Source: Bradyrhizobium sp. 139 (lineage in GTDB: Bacteria; Pseudomonadota; Alphaproteobacteria; Rhizobiales; Xanthobacteraceae). From it: a stretch of DNA of 63,801 nt. The stretch lies in the NCBI RefSeq assembly GCF_023074175.1, contig NZ_JADPKS010000052.1, forward strand, positions 1 to 63,801, read 5' to 3'. The notes under the pieces were generated by a model. It did not search any database, was not told where the DNA came from, and worked only from the letters and a program-made list of their open reading frames with translations. Below are positions 26,085-35,997 of this stretch, in pieces (position 1 is the stretch's first letter; each line of letters starts with the position of its first letter). Both the position numbers and the translations under genes were made by a program.

Positions 26085-29084
26085 ATGTCCGAAAAGCCGC
26101 AAAAGTCCGACGCCAAAGACTATTCGAAGACCCTTTATTTGCCGCAGACCGAATTCCCGATGCGCGCCGGCCTGCCGCAGCGCGAGCCGGAGATCCTCAA
26201 GCGCTGGTACGAGATCGGCCTCTACGAGAAGCTGCGCGAAAACGCGAAGGGCCGCGACAAGTTCGTGCTGCATGACGGCCCGCCCTATGCCAACGGCAAC
26301 ATCCATATCGGCACCGCGCTGAACAAGATCCTCAAGGATCTCGTCACCAAGAGCCAGCAGATGCTCGGCTTCGATTCCAACTACGTGCCGGGCTGGGACT
26401 GCCACGGCCTGCCGATCGAATGGAAGGTCGAGGAGGAGCACTATCGCAAGAAGGGCAAGCAGAAGCCGGACTTCCGCGACAGCGTCGCGATGATCGATTT
26501 CCGCCGGGAATGCCGCGCCTATGCGACCCACTGGCTCGGCGTGCAGCGCGAGGAGTTCAAGCGCCTGGGCGTGATCGGCGATTGGGATCATCCCTACGCC
26601 ACCATGAGCTATCCAGCCGAAGCCCAGATCGCACGCGAACTGATGAAATTCGCCGCCAACGGCACGCTCTATCGCGGCTCAAAGCCAGTGATGTGGAGCG
26701 TGGTCGAGAAGACCGCGCTGGCCGAGGCCGAGGTGGAATACGAGGACTACACGTCCGATACGGTGTGGGTGAAATTCCCGGTCACGTCGCCCGCGCACGG
26801 CGCACTTGCCTCCGCAAACGTCGTGATCTGGACCACCACGCCCTGGACTCTGCCCGGCAACCGCGCCATCTCGTTCTCGCCGAAGATCGCCTACGGCCTG
26901 TACAAGGTGACGGACGCGCCCGCTGACAATTGGGCCAAGACCGGCGATCTCCTGATCCTCGCCGACGCGCTCGCTGAAGAAGTCTTCAAGCAGGCGCGCG
27001 TGACGGCCCATGAGAAGGTGCGCGACGTCCCCGGCGACACCATGGACGCGATCGAATGCGCCCATCCGCTGAAGGGCCTTGCCGGCGGCTACGAGTTCAT
27101 CGTGCCGCTGCTGCCTGGCGACCACGTCACCGACGACACCGGCACCGGGTTCGTGCACACGGCGCCCGGCCATGGCCGCGAGGACTTCGACGCCTGGATG
27201 GCGCAGGCGCGCGAGCTCGATGCGCGCGGCATCAACACGGCGATCCCCTACACCGTTGACGAGAACGGCGCCTATACCGATCACGCCCCCGGCTTCGCCG
27301 GCAAGCGCGTCATCAACGACAAGGGCGAGAAGGGCGATGCCAACGAGTCCGTGATCAAGGCGCTCGTCGAAAGAGGCATGCTGCTCGCACGCGGCCGGCT
27401 CAAGCATCAATATCCGCATTCCTGGCGCTCCAAGAAGCCGGTGATCTTCCGCAACACGCCGCAATGGTTCATCGCGATGGACAAGGACATCGCGACGGGT
27501 GGCAAGACGAAGAGCGGCGACACGCTGCGCGGCCGCGCGCTGCACGCGATCTCGGTGACGCAATGGGTGCCGCCGTCGGGCGAGAACCGCATCAACGGCA
27601 TGATCGAATCGCGCCCCGACTGGGTGATCTCGCGCCAGCGAGCCTGGGGCGTGCCGATCGCCGTGTTCGTCCGCGAGAAGGGTGACGGCTCCGCCGAGAT
27701 CCTCCAGGACGAGGCCGTCAACACGCGCATTGGCGAAGCCTTCGAGACCGAAGGCGCCGACGCCTGGTACGCGCAAGGCGCGCGCGAGCGATTCCTCGGC
27801 GCGCGTGCGAATGAGGACTGGCAGAAGGTCGACGACATCCTCGACGTCTGGTTCGATTCCGGTTCGACGCACGCTTTCGTGCTCGAAGATCCGGTGCACT
27901 TCCCCGGCCTCGCCGGCATCAAGCGCAAGGTCGACGGCGGCAAAGACACAGTGATGTATCTGGAAGGATCGGACCAGCACCGCGGCTGGTTCCACTCCTC
28001 GCTGCTGGAAAGCTGCGGCACGCGGGGACGCGCGCCCTACGACATCGTGCTGACCCATGGCTTTACCCAGGACGAGCACGGTCGCAAGATGGCGAAGTCG
28101 CTCGGCAACACCATCGCGCCGCAATCGGTCATCAAGGAATCCGGCGCCGACATTTTGCGGCTCTGGGTCGCCGCCTGCGACTACACCGACGACCAGCGCA
28201 TCGGCCCGGAAATCCTGAAGAACACGGTCGAGACCTATCGCAAGCTGCGCAACACCGTGCGCTGGATGCTCGGCACGCTGTATCACTACAAGCCGGCCGA
28301 CGCGGTCGCGCCCGTCGACATGCCGGAGCTCGAACGGCTGATGCTGCACGAGCTCGCAGTGCGCGCAGACGTGATCCGCAAGGCCTATCAGGAGTTCGAC
28401 TACAAGACGGTGGTCGCGACCCTGTCGGCGTTCCTCAACAGCGAGTTGTCGGCATTCTATTTCGACATCCGCAAAGACACGCTCTATTGCGATCCGCCGT
28501 CCTCGCCGGCGCGCAAGGCGGCCCTGACCACGATCGACCTGTTGTGCAACGCGATCCTGAAATGGCTGGCGCCGGTCCTGAGCTTCACTGCGGAGGAGGC
28601 CTGGCAGATGTACAGGCCCGAGGGTGAGCCCTCGGTGCATCTCACGCAGTTCCCGAAGGATATTGAGAAGCTCCGCGACGACAAGCTCGCCGCGAAGTGG
28701 GAGACGATCCGCAACGTCCGCCGCGTCGTCACCGGTGCGCTGGAACTCGAACGCGCCGCCAAGAACATCGGCTCCTCGCTGGAGGCTTCGCCCGTGATCT
28801 ACGTCGCCGACCGAGACATGCTGGCCACGCTGTTCGACACCGACCTCGCCGAAATCTGCATCACCTCGAACTATGAGGTGCGCGAGGGTGAGGCGCCGGC
28901 CAATGCATTCCGTCTCGATGCCGTGCCCGGCGTCGCCGTCGTGGTCGAGAAGGCGGTCGGCACGAAGTGCGCCCGCTCCTGGAAGATCTCGCCGACGGTC
29001 GGTGAAGACCCTGAATACCCCGACGTCACCCCGCGCGATGCCAAGGCGCTGCGCGAATGGAAGGCGCTGGGAGTGGGGGTCTGA
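26085..29084 (+). CDS. ileS: Isoleucyl-tRNA synthetase
   Basis: Charges tRNA-Ile and edits mischarged Val. The 999-residue class I synthetase has the signature HIGT at 74-77 where HIGH is usual, the CP1 editing domain ([29 protein letters not shown]), and KMAKS near residue 670 ([14 protein letters not shown]) where KMSKS is usual. The C-terminal zinc motif is degenerate: only one Cys of the usual KCxRCW/CxRC set remains ([20 protein letters not shown]). These departures may be lineage-typical. lspA follows after nine bases. Confidence 0.97.
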   Translation: MSEKPQKSDAKDYSKTLYLPQTEFPMRAGLPQREPEILKRWYEIGLYEKLRENAKGRDKFVLHDGPPYANGNIHIGTALNKILKDLVTKSQQMLGFDSNYVPGWDCHGLPIEWKVEEEHYRKKGKQKPDFRDSVAMIDFRRECRAYATHWLGVQREEFKRLGVIGDWDHPYATMSYPAEAQIARELMKFAANGTLYRGSKPVMWSVVEKTALAEAEVEYEDYTSDTVWVKFPVTSPAHGALASANVVIWTTTPWTLPGNRAISFSPKIAYGLYKVTDAPADNWAKTGDLLILADALAEEVFKQARVTAHEKVRDVPGDTMDAIECAHPLKGLAGGYEFIVPLLPGDHVTDDTGTGFVHTAPGHGREDFDAWMAQARELDARGINTAIPYTVDENGAYTDHAPGFAGKRVINDKGEKGDANESVIKALVERGMLLARGRLKHQYPHSWRSKKPVIFRNTPQWFIAMDKDIATGGKTKSGDTLRGRALHAISVTQWVPPSGENRINGMIESRPDWVISRQRAWGVPIAVFVREKGDGSAEILQDEAVNTRIGEAFETEGADAWYAQGARERFLGARANEDWQKVDDILDVWFDSGSTHAFVLEDPVHFPGLAGIKRKVDGGKDTVMYLEGSDQHRGWFHSSLLESCGTRGRAPYDIVLTHGFTQDEHGRKMAKSLGNTIAPQSVIKESGADILRLWVAACDYTDDQRIGPEILKNTVETYRKLRNTVRWMLGTLYHYKPADAVAPVDMPELERLMLHELAVRADVIRKAYQEFDYKTVVATLSAFLNSELSAFYFDIRKDTLYCDPPSSPARKAALTTIDLLCNAILKWLAPVLSFTAEEAWQMYRPEGEPSVHLTQFPKDIEKLRDDKLAAKWETIRNVRRVVTGALELERAAKNIGSSLEASPVIYVADRDMLATLFDTDLAEICITSNYEVREGEAPANAFRLDAVPGVAVVVEKAVGTKCARSWKISPTVGEDPEYPDVTPRDAKALREWKALGVGV

Positions 29085-29093
29085 TCCCCGGCC

Positions 29094-29588
29094 ATGACCC
29101 CGCTCCGCGCCGGCATCCTCTCGGCCGTGGTCACGCTGGTGGCCGATCAGGCCTCTAAGCTCTGGCTGCTGAACGTGTTCGACCTCGCCCATCGCGGCGT
29201 GGTGAGGGTGACGCCATTCTTCGATCTGGTGCTGGCCTGGAACATCGGCATCAGCTTCGGCTGGCTCCAGAACGACGGCCAGGCGGCGCAGATCGCGCTG
29301 ATGGCCGTCAAGGTCATTGCGGTGGTCGCGCTGGCGATCTGGATGGCCCGCTCGCACACCCTCCTTGCGACCGTCGCGCTCGGGCTGATCATCGGGGGCG
29401 CCATCGGCAACGGCATCGACCGCTTCGCCTATGGCGCGGTGGTCGATTTCGCTCTGTTTCATGCCGAGATCGGCGGAAATACCTATAATTGGTACGTCTT
29501 CAACCTGGCGGACGTGGCCATCGTTGCTGGGGTGGCGGCGCTATTGTATGATTCCTTCCTGGGGGTACCCGCCGCAAAAGCGCCCTGA
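29094..29588 (+). CDS. lspA: Lipoprotein signal peptidase (signal peptidase II)
   Basis: Removes signal peptides of diacylglyceryl-modified prolipoproteins in the inner membrane. The 164-residue protein has four membrane helices. The two catalytic Asp lie in the family motifs GNGIDRFAYGAVVDF and YVFNLADVAIVAG. The Asn-Ile-Gly-Ile-Ser-Phe-Gly segment (AWNIGISFGWLQ) is also typical. It follows ileS by nine bases and is the likely last or second-last gene of the transcript. Confidence 0.95.
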   Translation: MTPLRAGILSAVVTLVADQASKLWLLNVFDLAHRGVVRVTPFFDLVLAWNIGISFGWLQNDGQAAQIALMAVKVIAVVALAIWMARSHTLLATVALGLIIGGAIGNGIDRFAYGAVVDFALFHAEIGGNTYNWYVFNLADVAIVAGVAALLYDSFLGVPAAKAP

Positions 29589-29682
29589 TCCCGGCAGATA
29601 CGAACCGGCGGGCGGAACCCTGCTTTGCGAGGGTCGGCCGCGCGCGAGCGGCCATCTGCCACAATTTGGAACAGGTACAGTG

Positions 29683-30411
29683 ATGCGCAGCTCCGAGACC
29701 AGCGGTTCGATGGGTCGAGACCCCAAAGGGGGGTTTTGGCGGGCGTTGAAATTGTCCGCTGTCGCACTCGGCATCGGTCTCGTGATGTCGGCAGGCGCTG
29801 CCCGCGCCGGTGACGGCGACGATGCCGATGACGACGACATGACCTTCGAAGAGAAGCTCATCGACAATCTGATGTCCGGCATCGGCGCCAAGAGCATGGA
29901 AAAGCCCGGCATCGAATACCGCGAGCGCTCGCCGCTGGTGGTGCCGCCCAAGCTCGACCTGCCGCCGCCCGCGACCCAGGCCAAGAATGCGCCGAACTGG
30001 CCCAAGGATCCCGAGGAGAAGCGCCGCAAGGAGGCCATCGCCGCGCGGAAGAAGGTCACCAAGGCGACGGAGAACTGGCAGGCCGCCCAGCCGCTGACAC
30101 CCGCCGAGATGAACGCCGGCAAGACGGCCGCCCCCGAGCGTACGAGCAACGATCCCATTCAGCCTGGCACCAACGCCAACCCGTCGCTCAGCCCCGCCCA
30201 ACTCGGTTTCAGCGGCGGCCTGTGGAACATGATGAAGGGCGGCAACAGCTCCGAAGAGAAGCAGTTCACGACCGAGCCGCCGCGCTCGTCGCTGGTCGAG
30301 CCGCCGCCGGGATACCAGACGCCGTCGCCGAACTACGCCTATGGTGCCGGGCCGGATAAGTCGCGCCGGACCTATTTCGACATCATGTCGGGCAAGGATA
30401 AGGAACAATAG
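29683..30411 (+). CDS. Exported Pro/Ala/Lys-rich protein of unknown function
   Basis: The 242-residue product has an N-terminal hydrophobic signal (LSAVALGIGLVMSAGAARA), then a run of Asp/Gly (GDGDDADDDDMTFEEK), a conserved-looking MSGIGAKSMEKPGIEYRERS, and a long low-complexity Pro/Lys/Ala/Asn-rich region. Near the C-terminus is SPNYAYGAGPDKSRRTYFDI. It resembles the disordered periplasmic hypothetical proteins found downstream of lspA in bradyrhizobia. An M16 protease pair follows, and co-transcription is possible. The ATG at 29683 was chosen to match the signal. Confidence 0.8.
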   Translation: MRSSETSGSMGRDPKGGFWRALKLSAVALGIGLVMSAGAARAGDGDDADDDDMTFEEKLIDNLMSGIGAKSMEKPGIEYRERSPLVVPPKLDLPPPATQAKNAPNWPKDPEEKRRKEAIAARKKVTKATENWQAAQPLTPAEMNAGKTAAPERTSNDPIQPGTNANPSLSPAQLGFSGGLWNMMKGGNSSEEKQFTTEPPRSSLVEPPPGYQTPSPNYAYGAGPDKSRRTYFDIMSGKDKEQ

Positions 30412-30609
30412 CGCCTCGCCACCGCGACATTCCGACAGGCGCGAACCTGGCACCGGCGGTTTCTGCACGCCGGACGCGGTCTGCAAATTGCTTATCAGTA
30501 ACTTGCCTACGAGCTTGGTTCTCTGCTTCGTGACGCGAAGCCTCAGCCGCGCGGTGTAGCATGCCGTGCCTCCGAGCCGGACATCCGGGCTCGGCCCTTC
30601 ATAAGGATC

Positions 30610-32004
30610 ATGATGTCCTCTCACCGATCGGCTGCCTGCCTCCTTGCCGCGCTGCTTTCGACGGGTGTCCTGACGGCCGGCACGGCCCTCGCCCAGACCA
30701 CGGTAACATCGGCGCCACCCGCCAGCTTCACGCTCAGCAACGGCATGCAGGTCGTGGTGATCCCCGATCACCGTACCCCCGTTGTCACCGAGATGATCTG
30801 GTACAAGGTCGGCTCGGCCGACGAGACGCCGGGCAAGTCCGGGCTCGCGCACTTCCTCGAGCACCTGATGTTCAAGGGCACCTCGAAGCATCCGGTCGGC
30901 GAATTCTCCCAGACCGTGCTCCGCGTCGGCGGCAACGAGAACGCCTCGACCTCGGTCGACTACACCAACTATTACCAGCGCGTGCCGCGCGAGCAGTTGC
31001 CGACCATGATGGAGTTCGAGGCCGACCGCATGACCGGCCTGATCCTCAAGGACGAGAACGTGCTGCCCGAACGCGACGTGGTGCTCGAAGAGTACAACAT
31101 GCGCGTCGCCAACAGCCCTGACGCACGCCTGAACGAGCAGATCATGGCCGCGCTCTATCTCAACCATCCCTATGGCCGGCCGGTCATCGGCTGGCACCAG
31201 GAGATCGAGAAGCTCAATCGAGAGGACGCGCTCGCCTTCTACCGCCGCTTCTACGCGCCGAACAACGCGATCCTGGTGATCGCCGGCGACGTCGAGGCCG
31301 CCGACGTGCGCCCGCTGGTAGAGCGCAATTTCGGCTCCATTCCGGCCCAGCCCGCGATCCCGGCGCGCCGCGTCCGTCCGCAGGAGCCTGACCCGGCCGC
31401 ACCGCGCACCGTCACGCTATCGGATCCGCGCGTCGAGCAGCCGAGCCTGCGCCGCTATTACCTCGTGCCCTCGGCAACCACGGCGGCGGCCGGCGAGAGC
31501 GCAGCCCTCGACGCGCTCGCGCAATTGATGGGCAGCGGCAGCAACTCCTATCTCTACCGCGCCCTCGTCGTCGACAAGCAGCTCGCCGTTTCCGCCAGCG
31601 CCAGCTATTCCAGCATCTCGCTGGATCCGACCCAGTTTGCGGTGACGGCCTCGCCGAAGCCCGGCGTCAGCTTCGCAGACGTCGAGCAGGTGATCGACGG
31701 CGTCATTGCCGACGTCGCGCAGAACCCCATTCGCGCCGAAGACCTGGAGCGCGTGAAGACCCAGCTCATTGCGGAAGCGATCTATGCCCAGGATAACCAG
31801 GCGGTGCTGGCGCGCTGGTATGGCGGCGCGCTGACCACGGGTCTGTCGATCGAGGACATCAGGAGCTGGCCGGACCGCATTCGCGCGGTCACCGCCGAGC
31901 AGATCCGCACCGTTGCGCAGAAATGGCTTGAGAAGAAGCGCTCGGTGACGGGCTATCTGATCAAGGACACCGGTGCCGCCAAGCGCGAGGAGAAGCGTTC
32001 GTGA
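30610..32004 (+). CDS. M16 family zinc protease, catalytic subunit
   Basis: The 464-residue protein has a signal peptide (about 1-28, ending TALAQTT). The inverted zinc motif HxxEH is in SGLAHFLEHLMFKGT, with the distal Glu expected in EYNMRVANSPDARL. It has the two-lobe pitrilysin layout. A second M16 gene without the zinc motif follows with a four-base overlap (GTGA), so the pair should form a heterodimer like bacterial pitrilysin-like and mitochondrial processing peptidase pairs, probably in the periplasm. Start: two ATGs three bases apart; the first is given. Confidence 0.92.
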   Translation: MMSSHRSAACLLAALLSTGVLTAGTALAQTTVTSAPPASFTLSNGMQVVVIPDHRTPVVTEMIWYKVGSADETPGKSGLAHFLEHLMFKGTSKHPVGEFSQTVLRVGGNENASTSVDYTNYYQRVPREQLPTMMEFEADRMTGLILKDENVLPERDVVLEEYNMRVANSPDARLNEQIMAALYLNHPYGRPVIGWHQEIEKLNREDALAFYRRFYAPNNAILVIAGDVEAADVRPLVERNFGSIPAQPAIPARRVRPQEPDPAAPRTVTLSDPRVEQPSLRRYYLVPSATTAAAGESAALDALAQLMGSGSNSYLYRALVVDKQLAVSASASYSSISLDPTQFAVTASPKPGVSFADVEQVIDGVIADVAQNPIRAEDLERVKTQLIAEAIYAQDNQAVLARWYGGALTTGLSIEDIRSWPDRIRAVTAEQIRTVAQKWLEKKRSVTGYLIKDTGAAKREEKRS

Positions 32005-33368
32005 CCTATCTTTTCTTTCGACGCTTTGCATTCTCCCTTGCCACTGGCGCGGCACTCGCGCTGGCGACGGTCTCGCCATCACAGGCGGCTGCAAAAATCC
32101 AGCACCTGATTTCGCCGGGCGGCTTCGAGGCCTGGTTCGTACAGGATGCGACCGTACCGCTGATTGCCATGGAGTATTCCTTTGCCGGCGGCTCGGCGCA
32201 GGATCCCAAGGACAAATCCGGCGTGGCCAATCTGGTCGGCGATCTCCTCGACGAAGGCTCCGGCGATCTCGACTCCAAAACCTTCCATGAGCGGCTCGAC
32301 CGCCGCGCCATCGAGCTCTCCTTCAGCGCCACCCGCGATACGTTCCGCGGCAGCCTGCGGATGCTGCGCGACAACAAGGACGAAGCCTTCGACCTGCTCA
32401 GGAGCGCGCTGACCTCGCCGCATTTCGACGCCGCCGATGTCGAACGCATCCGCTCACAGGTCGTCTCGGGCCTACGCCGCGAGACCACCAACCCGACCTC
32501 ACTGGCGAGCCGCAAATTCCTGGAGGTCGCCTTCGGAGATCATCCCTATGGCCGGCAGACCAACGGCAACCTCGACAGCGTGCCGACCATCACGGTCAAC
32601 GACCTGAAGGACTATGTCGCCCGGGTGCTCGCAAAGGATGGACTGAAGATCGCGGTCGTCGGCGACGTCGATTCGGAGACCCTCGGCAAGCTGCTCGATC
32701 ACACGTTTGGCGCCCTGCCCGCCAAGGCCAACCTCACGCCGGTCGCCGACGTCGAGGCCGCAAAACCACCGCAGCGCGCCTTCGTGCCGCTCGACGTGCC
32801 GCAGACCGTGATCACCTTCGGCGGCCCCGGCGTGAAGCGCAGCGATCCGAACTTCATGGCCGCCTATATCGTCAACCACATCCTCGGCGGCGGCGGATTG
32901 TCCTCGCGGCTCTATCGCGAGGTCCGCGAGAAGCGCGGGCTGGCCTATTCGGTGTTCGAGTCCCTGCTGTGGATGGAACATTCGGCGGTCTTCATCGGCA
33001 ACACCGGCACGCGCGCCGACCGCGCCGGCGACACCACCGACGCCATCGACAAGGAAGTGCGCCGCATCGCCGACGAGGGCCCGACGCAGAAGGAGCTCGA
33101 CGAGGCCAAGTCCTACCTCAAGGGCTCGCAGATGCTGGCGCTGGATACCTCCTCGAAGCTCGCGCAGGCGCTGCTGCAATACCAGCAGGACAAGCTCCCG
33201 ATCGACTATATCGAGAAGCGCAACGGCATCGTCGACGCCGTATCTCTGGACGACGCCAAGGCGGCCGCCAAGCGCCTCTGGGGCCAGGGGCTGCTGACCG
33301 TCGTCGTCGGCCGCGCGCCGCAGGCCGCCGCACAGCCCGTAGCAGCGCCGGCGACGAAGTCGAACTGA
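32001..33368 (+). CDS. M16 family protease, non-catalytic partner
   Basis: The 455-residue protein has a signal peptide (about 1-30, with LATGAALALATVSPSQAAA). At the place of HxxEH it reads SGVANLVGDLLDEGSG, so no zinc can bind. The substrate-binding Arg/Tyr pair of the C-lobe is kept (LYREVREKRGLAYSVFESL). Start GTG at 32001 overlaps the stop of the catalytic subunit, which couples translation and supports a 1:1 complex. Substrate unknown. Confidence 0.92.
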   Translation: MTYLFFRRFAFSLATGAALALATVSPSQAAAKIQHLISPGGFEAWFVQDATVPLIAMEYSFAGGSAQDPKDKSGVANLVGDLLDEGSGDLDSKTFHERLDRRAIELSFSATRDTFRGSLRMLRDNKDEAFDLLRSALTSPHFDAADVERIRSQVVSGLRRETTNPTSLASRKFLEVAFGDHPYGRQTNGNLDSVPTITVNDLKDYVARVLAKDGLKIAVVGDVDSETLGKLLDHTFGALPAKANLTPVADVEAAKPPQRAFVPLDVPQTVITFGGPGVKRSDPNFMAAYIVNHILGGGGLSSRLYREVREKRGLAYSVFESLLWMEHSAVFIGNTGTRADRAGDTTDAIDKEVRRIADEGPTQKELDEAKSYLKGSQMLALDTSSKLAQALLQYQQDKLPIDYIEKRNGIVDAVSLDDAKAAAKRLWGQGLLTVVVGRAPQAAAQPVAAPATKSN

Positions 33369-33486
33369 CTTCTTCTGTACGTTTCCTGAAATGGCCGGGC
33401 TGGTCCGGCCATTTGCGTCTGCCATGATGCGCCATTGCTGAAGGCTGGTGTCCGCGGTATGTCCGGACATCAGGAATGGTGCCACC

Positions 33487-33906
33487 ATGCTGCGGATATC
33501 CCGCGATCTTGTCATCAACGAGGACGACATCGAGATCGGCTTTGTCCGCGCCTCCGGTCCCGGAGGCCAGAACGTCAACAAGGTCGCGACGTCGGCTCAG
33601 CTGCGCTTCGATACGCGCAAGCTGACCCTGCCGGAGGATGCCAGCTTGCGCCTTGCCCGGCTTGCGGGACAGCGCATGACCAAGGACGGCGTGATCGTGA
33701 TCCAGGCGCAGCGCTTCCGCACCCAGGAGCGCAACCGGCAGGACGCCATCGACCGGCTCGTCGAGATTCTGCGCCAGGCCATGGTGCGGCCGACACCGCG
33801 GCGCGCGACGCGGCCGACCTTCGCCTCCAAGCAGCGCCGGCTCGAAGGCAAGAAGCGCCGCAGCGACGTCAAGGCAGGGCGAGGCGGCGGGCGCTTCGAC
33901 GACTAG
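33487..33906 (+). CDS. arfB: Alternative ribosome-rescue factor ArfB (YaeJ)
   Basis: Peptidyl-tRNA hydrolase that rescues ribosomes stalled on non-stop mRNA. The 139-residue protein has the class I release-factor GGQ motif in RASGPGGQNVNKVATSAQLR and a basic C-terminal tail (RRLEGKKRRSDVKAG) that in ArfB enters the empty mRNA channel. It lacks the stop-codon recognition domain of release factors. The ATG at 33487 was chosen; an in-frame ATG at 33448 would add 13 unconserved residues. Confidence 0.94.
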   Translation: MLRISRDLVINEDDIEIGFVRASGPGGQNVNKVATSAQLRFDTRKLTLPEDASLRLARLAGQRMTKDGVIVIQAQRFRTQERNRQDAIDRLVEILRQAMVRPTPRRATRPTFASKQRRLEGKKRRSDVKAGRGGGRFDD

Positions 33907-33921
33907 CAAGGCAGACCCAGT

Positions 33922-33953
33922 CAAAAAACTCCGGCCGCAGGGCGACCGGAGTC
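33922..33953 (-). terminator. Rho-independent terminator of the small exported protein gene
   Basis: On the minus strand ACTCCGGTCGC, a short CCT loop and GCGGCCGGAGT form a long stem, followed by TTTTTT. It lies about 22 bases past the stop of the minus-strand gene at 33975 and between that gene and convergent arfB. Confidence 0.85.
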
Positions 33954-33974
33954 TGCTTGCTTCACCCGGTGGGA

Positions 33975-34283
33975 CTAGTAACGCTTGGCTGGGGCCGCAC
34001 CGCCCGTCGTGGAATCGTCGGCGGTTCCCTTATGCGCAGCGCTACCGGTGGTGCCGGCCGTGCCCTTGGTGCCTTTGGTCGACTTCATGCCCGTCTTCTC
34101 GCCGGCAGCGCCCGGCTGCGCGCTGAGATCTTCATCCCCGCTGCCCATCGTGCCGCCTTGCATGGGTTTGCCTTGCACGGTACCGCGCGTCTTGGCATCG
34201 GGTGGTGCACCCTGCGCGAGAACGGGCGCGGCAATGAGAGCCGAGAGAGCGCATGCGATCATCGAGGTCTTCACCAACTTCAT
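33975..34283 (-). CDS. Small exported Gly/Thr/Lys-rich protein
   Basis: The 102-residue product has a signal peptide (MKLVKTSMIACALSALIAAP, cleavage after VLAQG). A low-complexity mature part follows, with GKPMQGGTMGSGDEDLSA and Gly-Thr-Lys-Gly-Thr-type repeats. Only the signal and the composition can be interpreted; no named family is recognised. It has its own terminator and stands alone. Confidence 0.75.
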   Translation of the reverse strand: MKLVKTSMIACALSALIAAPVLAQGAPPDAKTRGTVQGKPMQGGTMGSGDEDLSAQPGAAGEKTGMKSTKGTKGTAGTTGSAAHKGTADDSTTGGAAPAKRY

Positions 34284-34575
34284 CCATTTCTCCTGGATTT
34301 TTTCGCGATGAATGGCTCGGCTGCTCGCTGCGCCGCTCGCCTGCACCGGGTCATTGCATCGCGTAGAGAGTTCAAGCGGCGCGGTCGTCATGCAACCCGG
34401 ATCGTGTGGTGATCGTTTAGGGATTTGACGGCGGTTTCGCGGAATTGTGCTCCTCATATGCGGCGGCGCGGAACATGCGCAACCGGCGATGACCTCCGCT
34501 CGCAGCGAAACAGCCCGCTACTACCACCGTCCGTCTGACGCCGCCTAGAGTTTGCGCACGCTGAAATTGACGTGG

Positions 34576-34980
34576 ATGGTCGGGCTCTTGGCGATGCGCG
34601 CGGTCGGGCTGGGATTGTGCACCGCAATGGTGCTGGTGGTGCGGGTTGCGGACGCGCAAATGCCGTTGCCGGCCGCAAAGCCGCCGAATGGCGCGACGCT
34701 CTTCAAGCAGCAATGCGCGGTGTGCCACACCACGAGCCTGTCAGAACCGGCGCGGCAAGGTCCCCCGCTGGTCAAGACCGTGGGCGGGCCCGCCGGCAAG
34801 GTCGACGGTTTTCACTATTCAGAAGGCTTGGCGAATGCGGACTTCGTCTGGGACGACGCAAGGCTCGATGCCTGGCTGACCAACCCGCAAGCCGTCATTC
34901 CCGGCGTGGTCATGGCCTATCGGCAGGCGAAGCCCGAGACGCGCGCGGCCATCATTGCCTACTTGAAGGAGCTGAACTGA
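34576..34980 (+). CDS. c-type cytochrome, exported
   Basis: The 134-residue protein has a signal peptide (MVGLLAMRAVGLGLCTAMVL, ending VADAQ) and one haem-binding motif CAVCH at residues 47-51. A Met in GVVMAYRQAKPE is the likely sixth ligand. It is class I cytochrome c-like with a C-terminal helix (ETRAAIIAYLKEL). It is directly followed (zero bases) by a glyoxalase-like gene and then by a Tat-exported small subunit and a GMC flavoprotein, so it is the likely electron acceptor of that dehydrogenase. An upstream TTG at 34552 is an alternative start. Confidence 0.9.
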   Translation: MVGLLAMRAVGLGLCTAMVLVVRVADAQMPLPAAKPPNGATLFKQQCAVCHTTSLSEPARQGPPLVKTVGGPAGKVDGFHYSEGLANADFVWDDARLDAWLTNPQAVIPGVVMAYRQAKPETRAAIIAYLKELN

Positions 34981-35376
34981 ATGGCGAAGCCAGTGCATTC
35001 CATGATCCGCGTGCTCGACGAGGCCCGCTCGCTGGACTTCTACAAGCGCGCCTTCGGCTTAGAGGTCGCCGACCATCTGAAGTTTCCGGACTTTGCTCTG
35101 ATCTATCTGCGTCACCCCTCCTCACCTTTCGAAGTGGAGCTGACGGTGAATTTCGATCGCGAGGAGCCGTACCAGCTCGGCGATGGCTATGGACATATCG
35201 CCGTGGTGGTCGAGGATCTCGATGCCGAACATGCCCGCTTCGAGCGCGAGAAGCTCGCACCGGGACCGCTGCGCGACTTCAGGCACGACGGCAAAACGCT
35301 GGCGCGATTCTTCTTCGTCAGCGATCCCGATGGCTACAAGATCGAGGTGATCCAGCGCGGCGGACGTTTCAACTAA
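34981..35376 (+). CDS. Glyoxalase I-like VOC family protein
   Basis: The 131-residue VOC protein keeps the four metal ligands of lactoylglutathione lyase at expected places: His6 (PVHSMIRVLDE), Glu53 (FEVELTVNFD), His72 (YGHIAVVVEDL) and Glu122 (GYKIEVIQRG). It may detoxify methylglyoxal, or isomerise a product of the neighbouring dehydrogenase. Its ATG follows the cytochrome stop with no gap. Metal-ligand match is seen; substrate is inferred. Confidence 0.88.
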   Translation: MAKPVHSMIRVLDEARSLDFYKRAFGLEVADHLKFPDFALIYLRHPSSPFEVELTVNFDREEPYQLGDGYGHIAVVVEDLDAEHARFEREKLAPGPLRDFRHDGKTLARFFFVSDPDGYKIEVIQRGGRFN

Positions 35377-35420
35377 TCAAATAAAAAAATCAAATCACGA
35401 AAATCGAAGGAGGAAATGCC

Positions 35421-35969
35421 ATGAGAGAAGTCGATCGTCGAAGCAAGCACAGCCGCCGCGTCTTTCTCAAGGGCGCGGCGACCGCCATGCCGGTCGCGGC
35501 AGTTGCCACCGGCCTCGCCGGCAGCATCGAGGGCGCCTGGGCCGATGATGCCAGCACGCTTTCGCCCGCGATGATGAAGACGCTGCTGAAGGTCGCGCGC
35601 GACATCTATCCGCACGACGTCCTCGGCGACAGCTACTACATCACCGCCATCAAGCCGTGGGACGGCAAGGCGGCCAAGGACCCCGCCGTCAAGTCGCTGA
35701 TCAGCGAGGGCATTACGCGGCTCGATCAGAACGCGCGCGATCGCCACAAGATGGCTTACGCCGAAGTGCCCTGGGAGGCCGACCGCGTTGTGCTGCTGAA
35801 GGAGATCGAGCAGAGCGACTTCTTCCAGAAGGTGCGCGGCGATCTGATCGTGTCGCTCTACAACCAGAAAGAGGTCTGGCCGCGGTTCGGCTACGAAGGC
35901 TCCTCCGCCGAGCATGGCGGCTACATCAACCGCGGCTTTGCCGATATCGACTGGCTGCCGAAGGCTTAA
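35421..35969 (+). CDS. Tat-exported small subunit, gluconate 2-dehydrogenase subunit 3-like
   Basis: The 182-residue protein begins with a twin-arginine signal (KHSRRVFLKGAATAMPVAAV). The mature part has the helical pattern of the gluconate 2-dehydrogenase gamma subunit (TLLKVARDIYPHDVLGD, VWPRFGYEGSSAEHGGYINR, DIDWLPKA end). In membrane-bound sugar dehydrogenases this subunit carries the folded flavoprotein across the membrane by hitch-hiking. The GMC flavoprotein gene follows after 28 bases, and no Tat signal is seen on it, which fits. Confidence 0.85.
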   Translation: MREVDRRSKHSRRVFLKGAATAMPVAAVATGLAGSIEGAWADDASTLSPAMMKTLLKVARDIYPHDVLGDSYYITAIKPWDGKAAKDPAVKSLISEGITRLDQNARDRHKMAYAEVPWEADRVVLLKEIEQSDFFQKVRGDLIVSLYNQKEVWPRFGYEGSSAEHGGYINRGFADIDWLPKA

Positions 35970-35997
35970 GGCTCACCAACGGTTCAGGAGAACGCAT

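Noticed and set aside
26679..29462. A 927-codon open frame on the minus strand
   Set aside because: Antisense to ileS and lspA; composition is the mirror of GC-rich codons, and no motif is seen.
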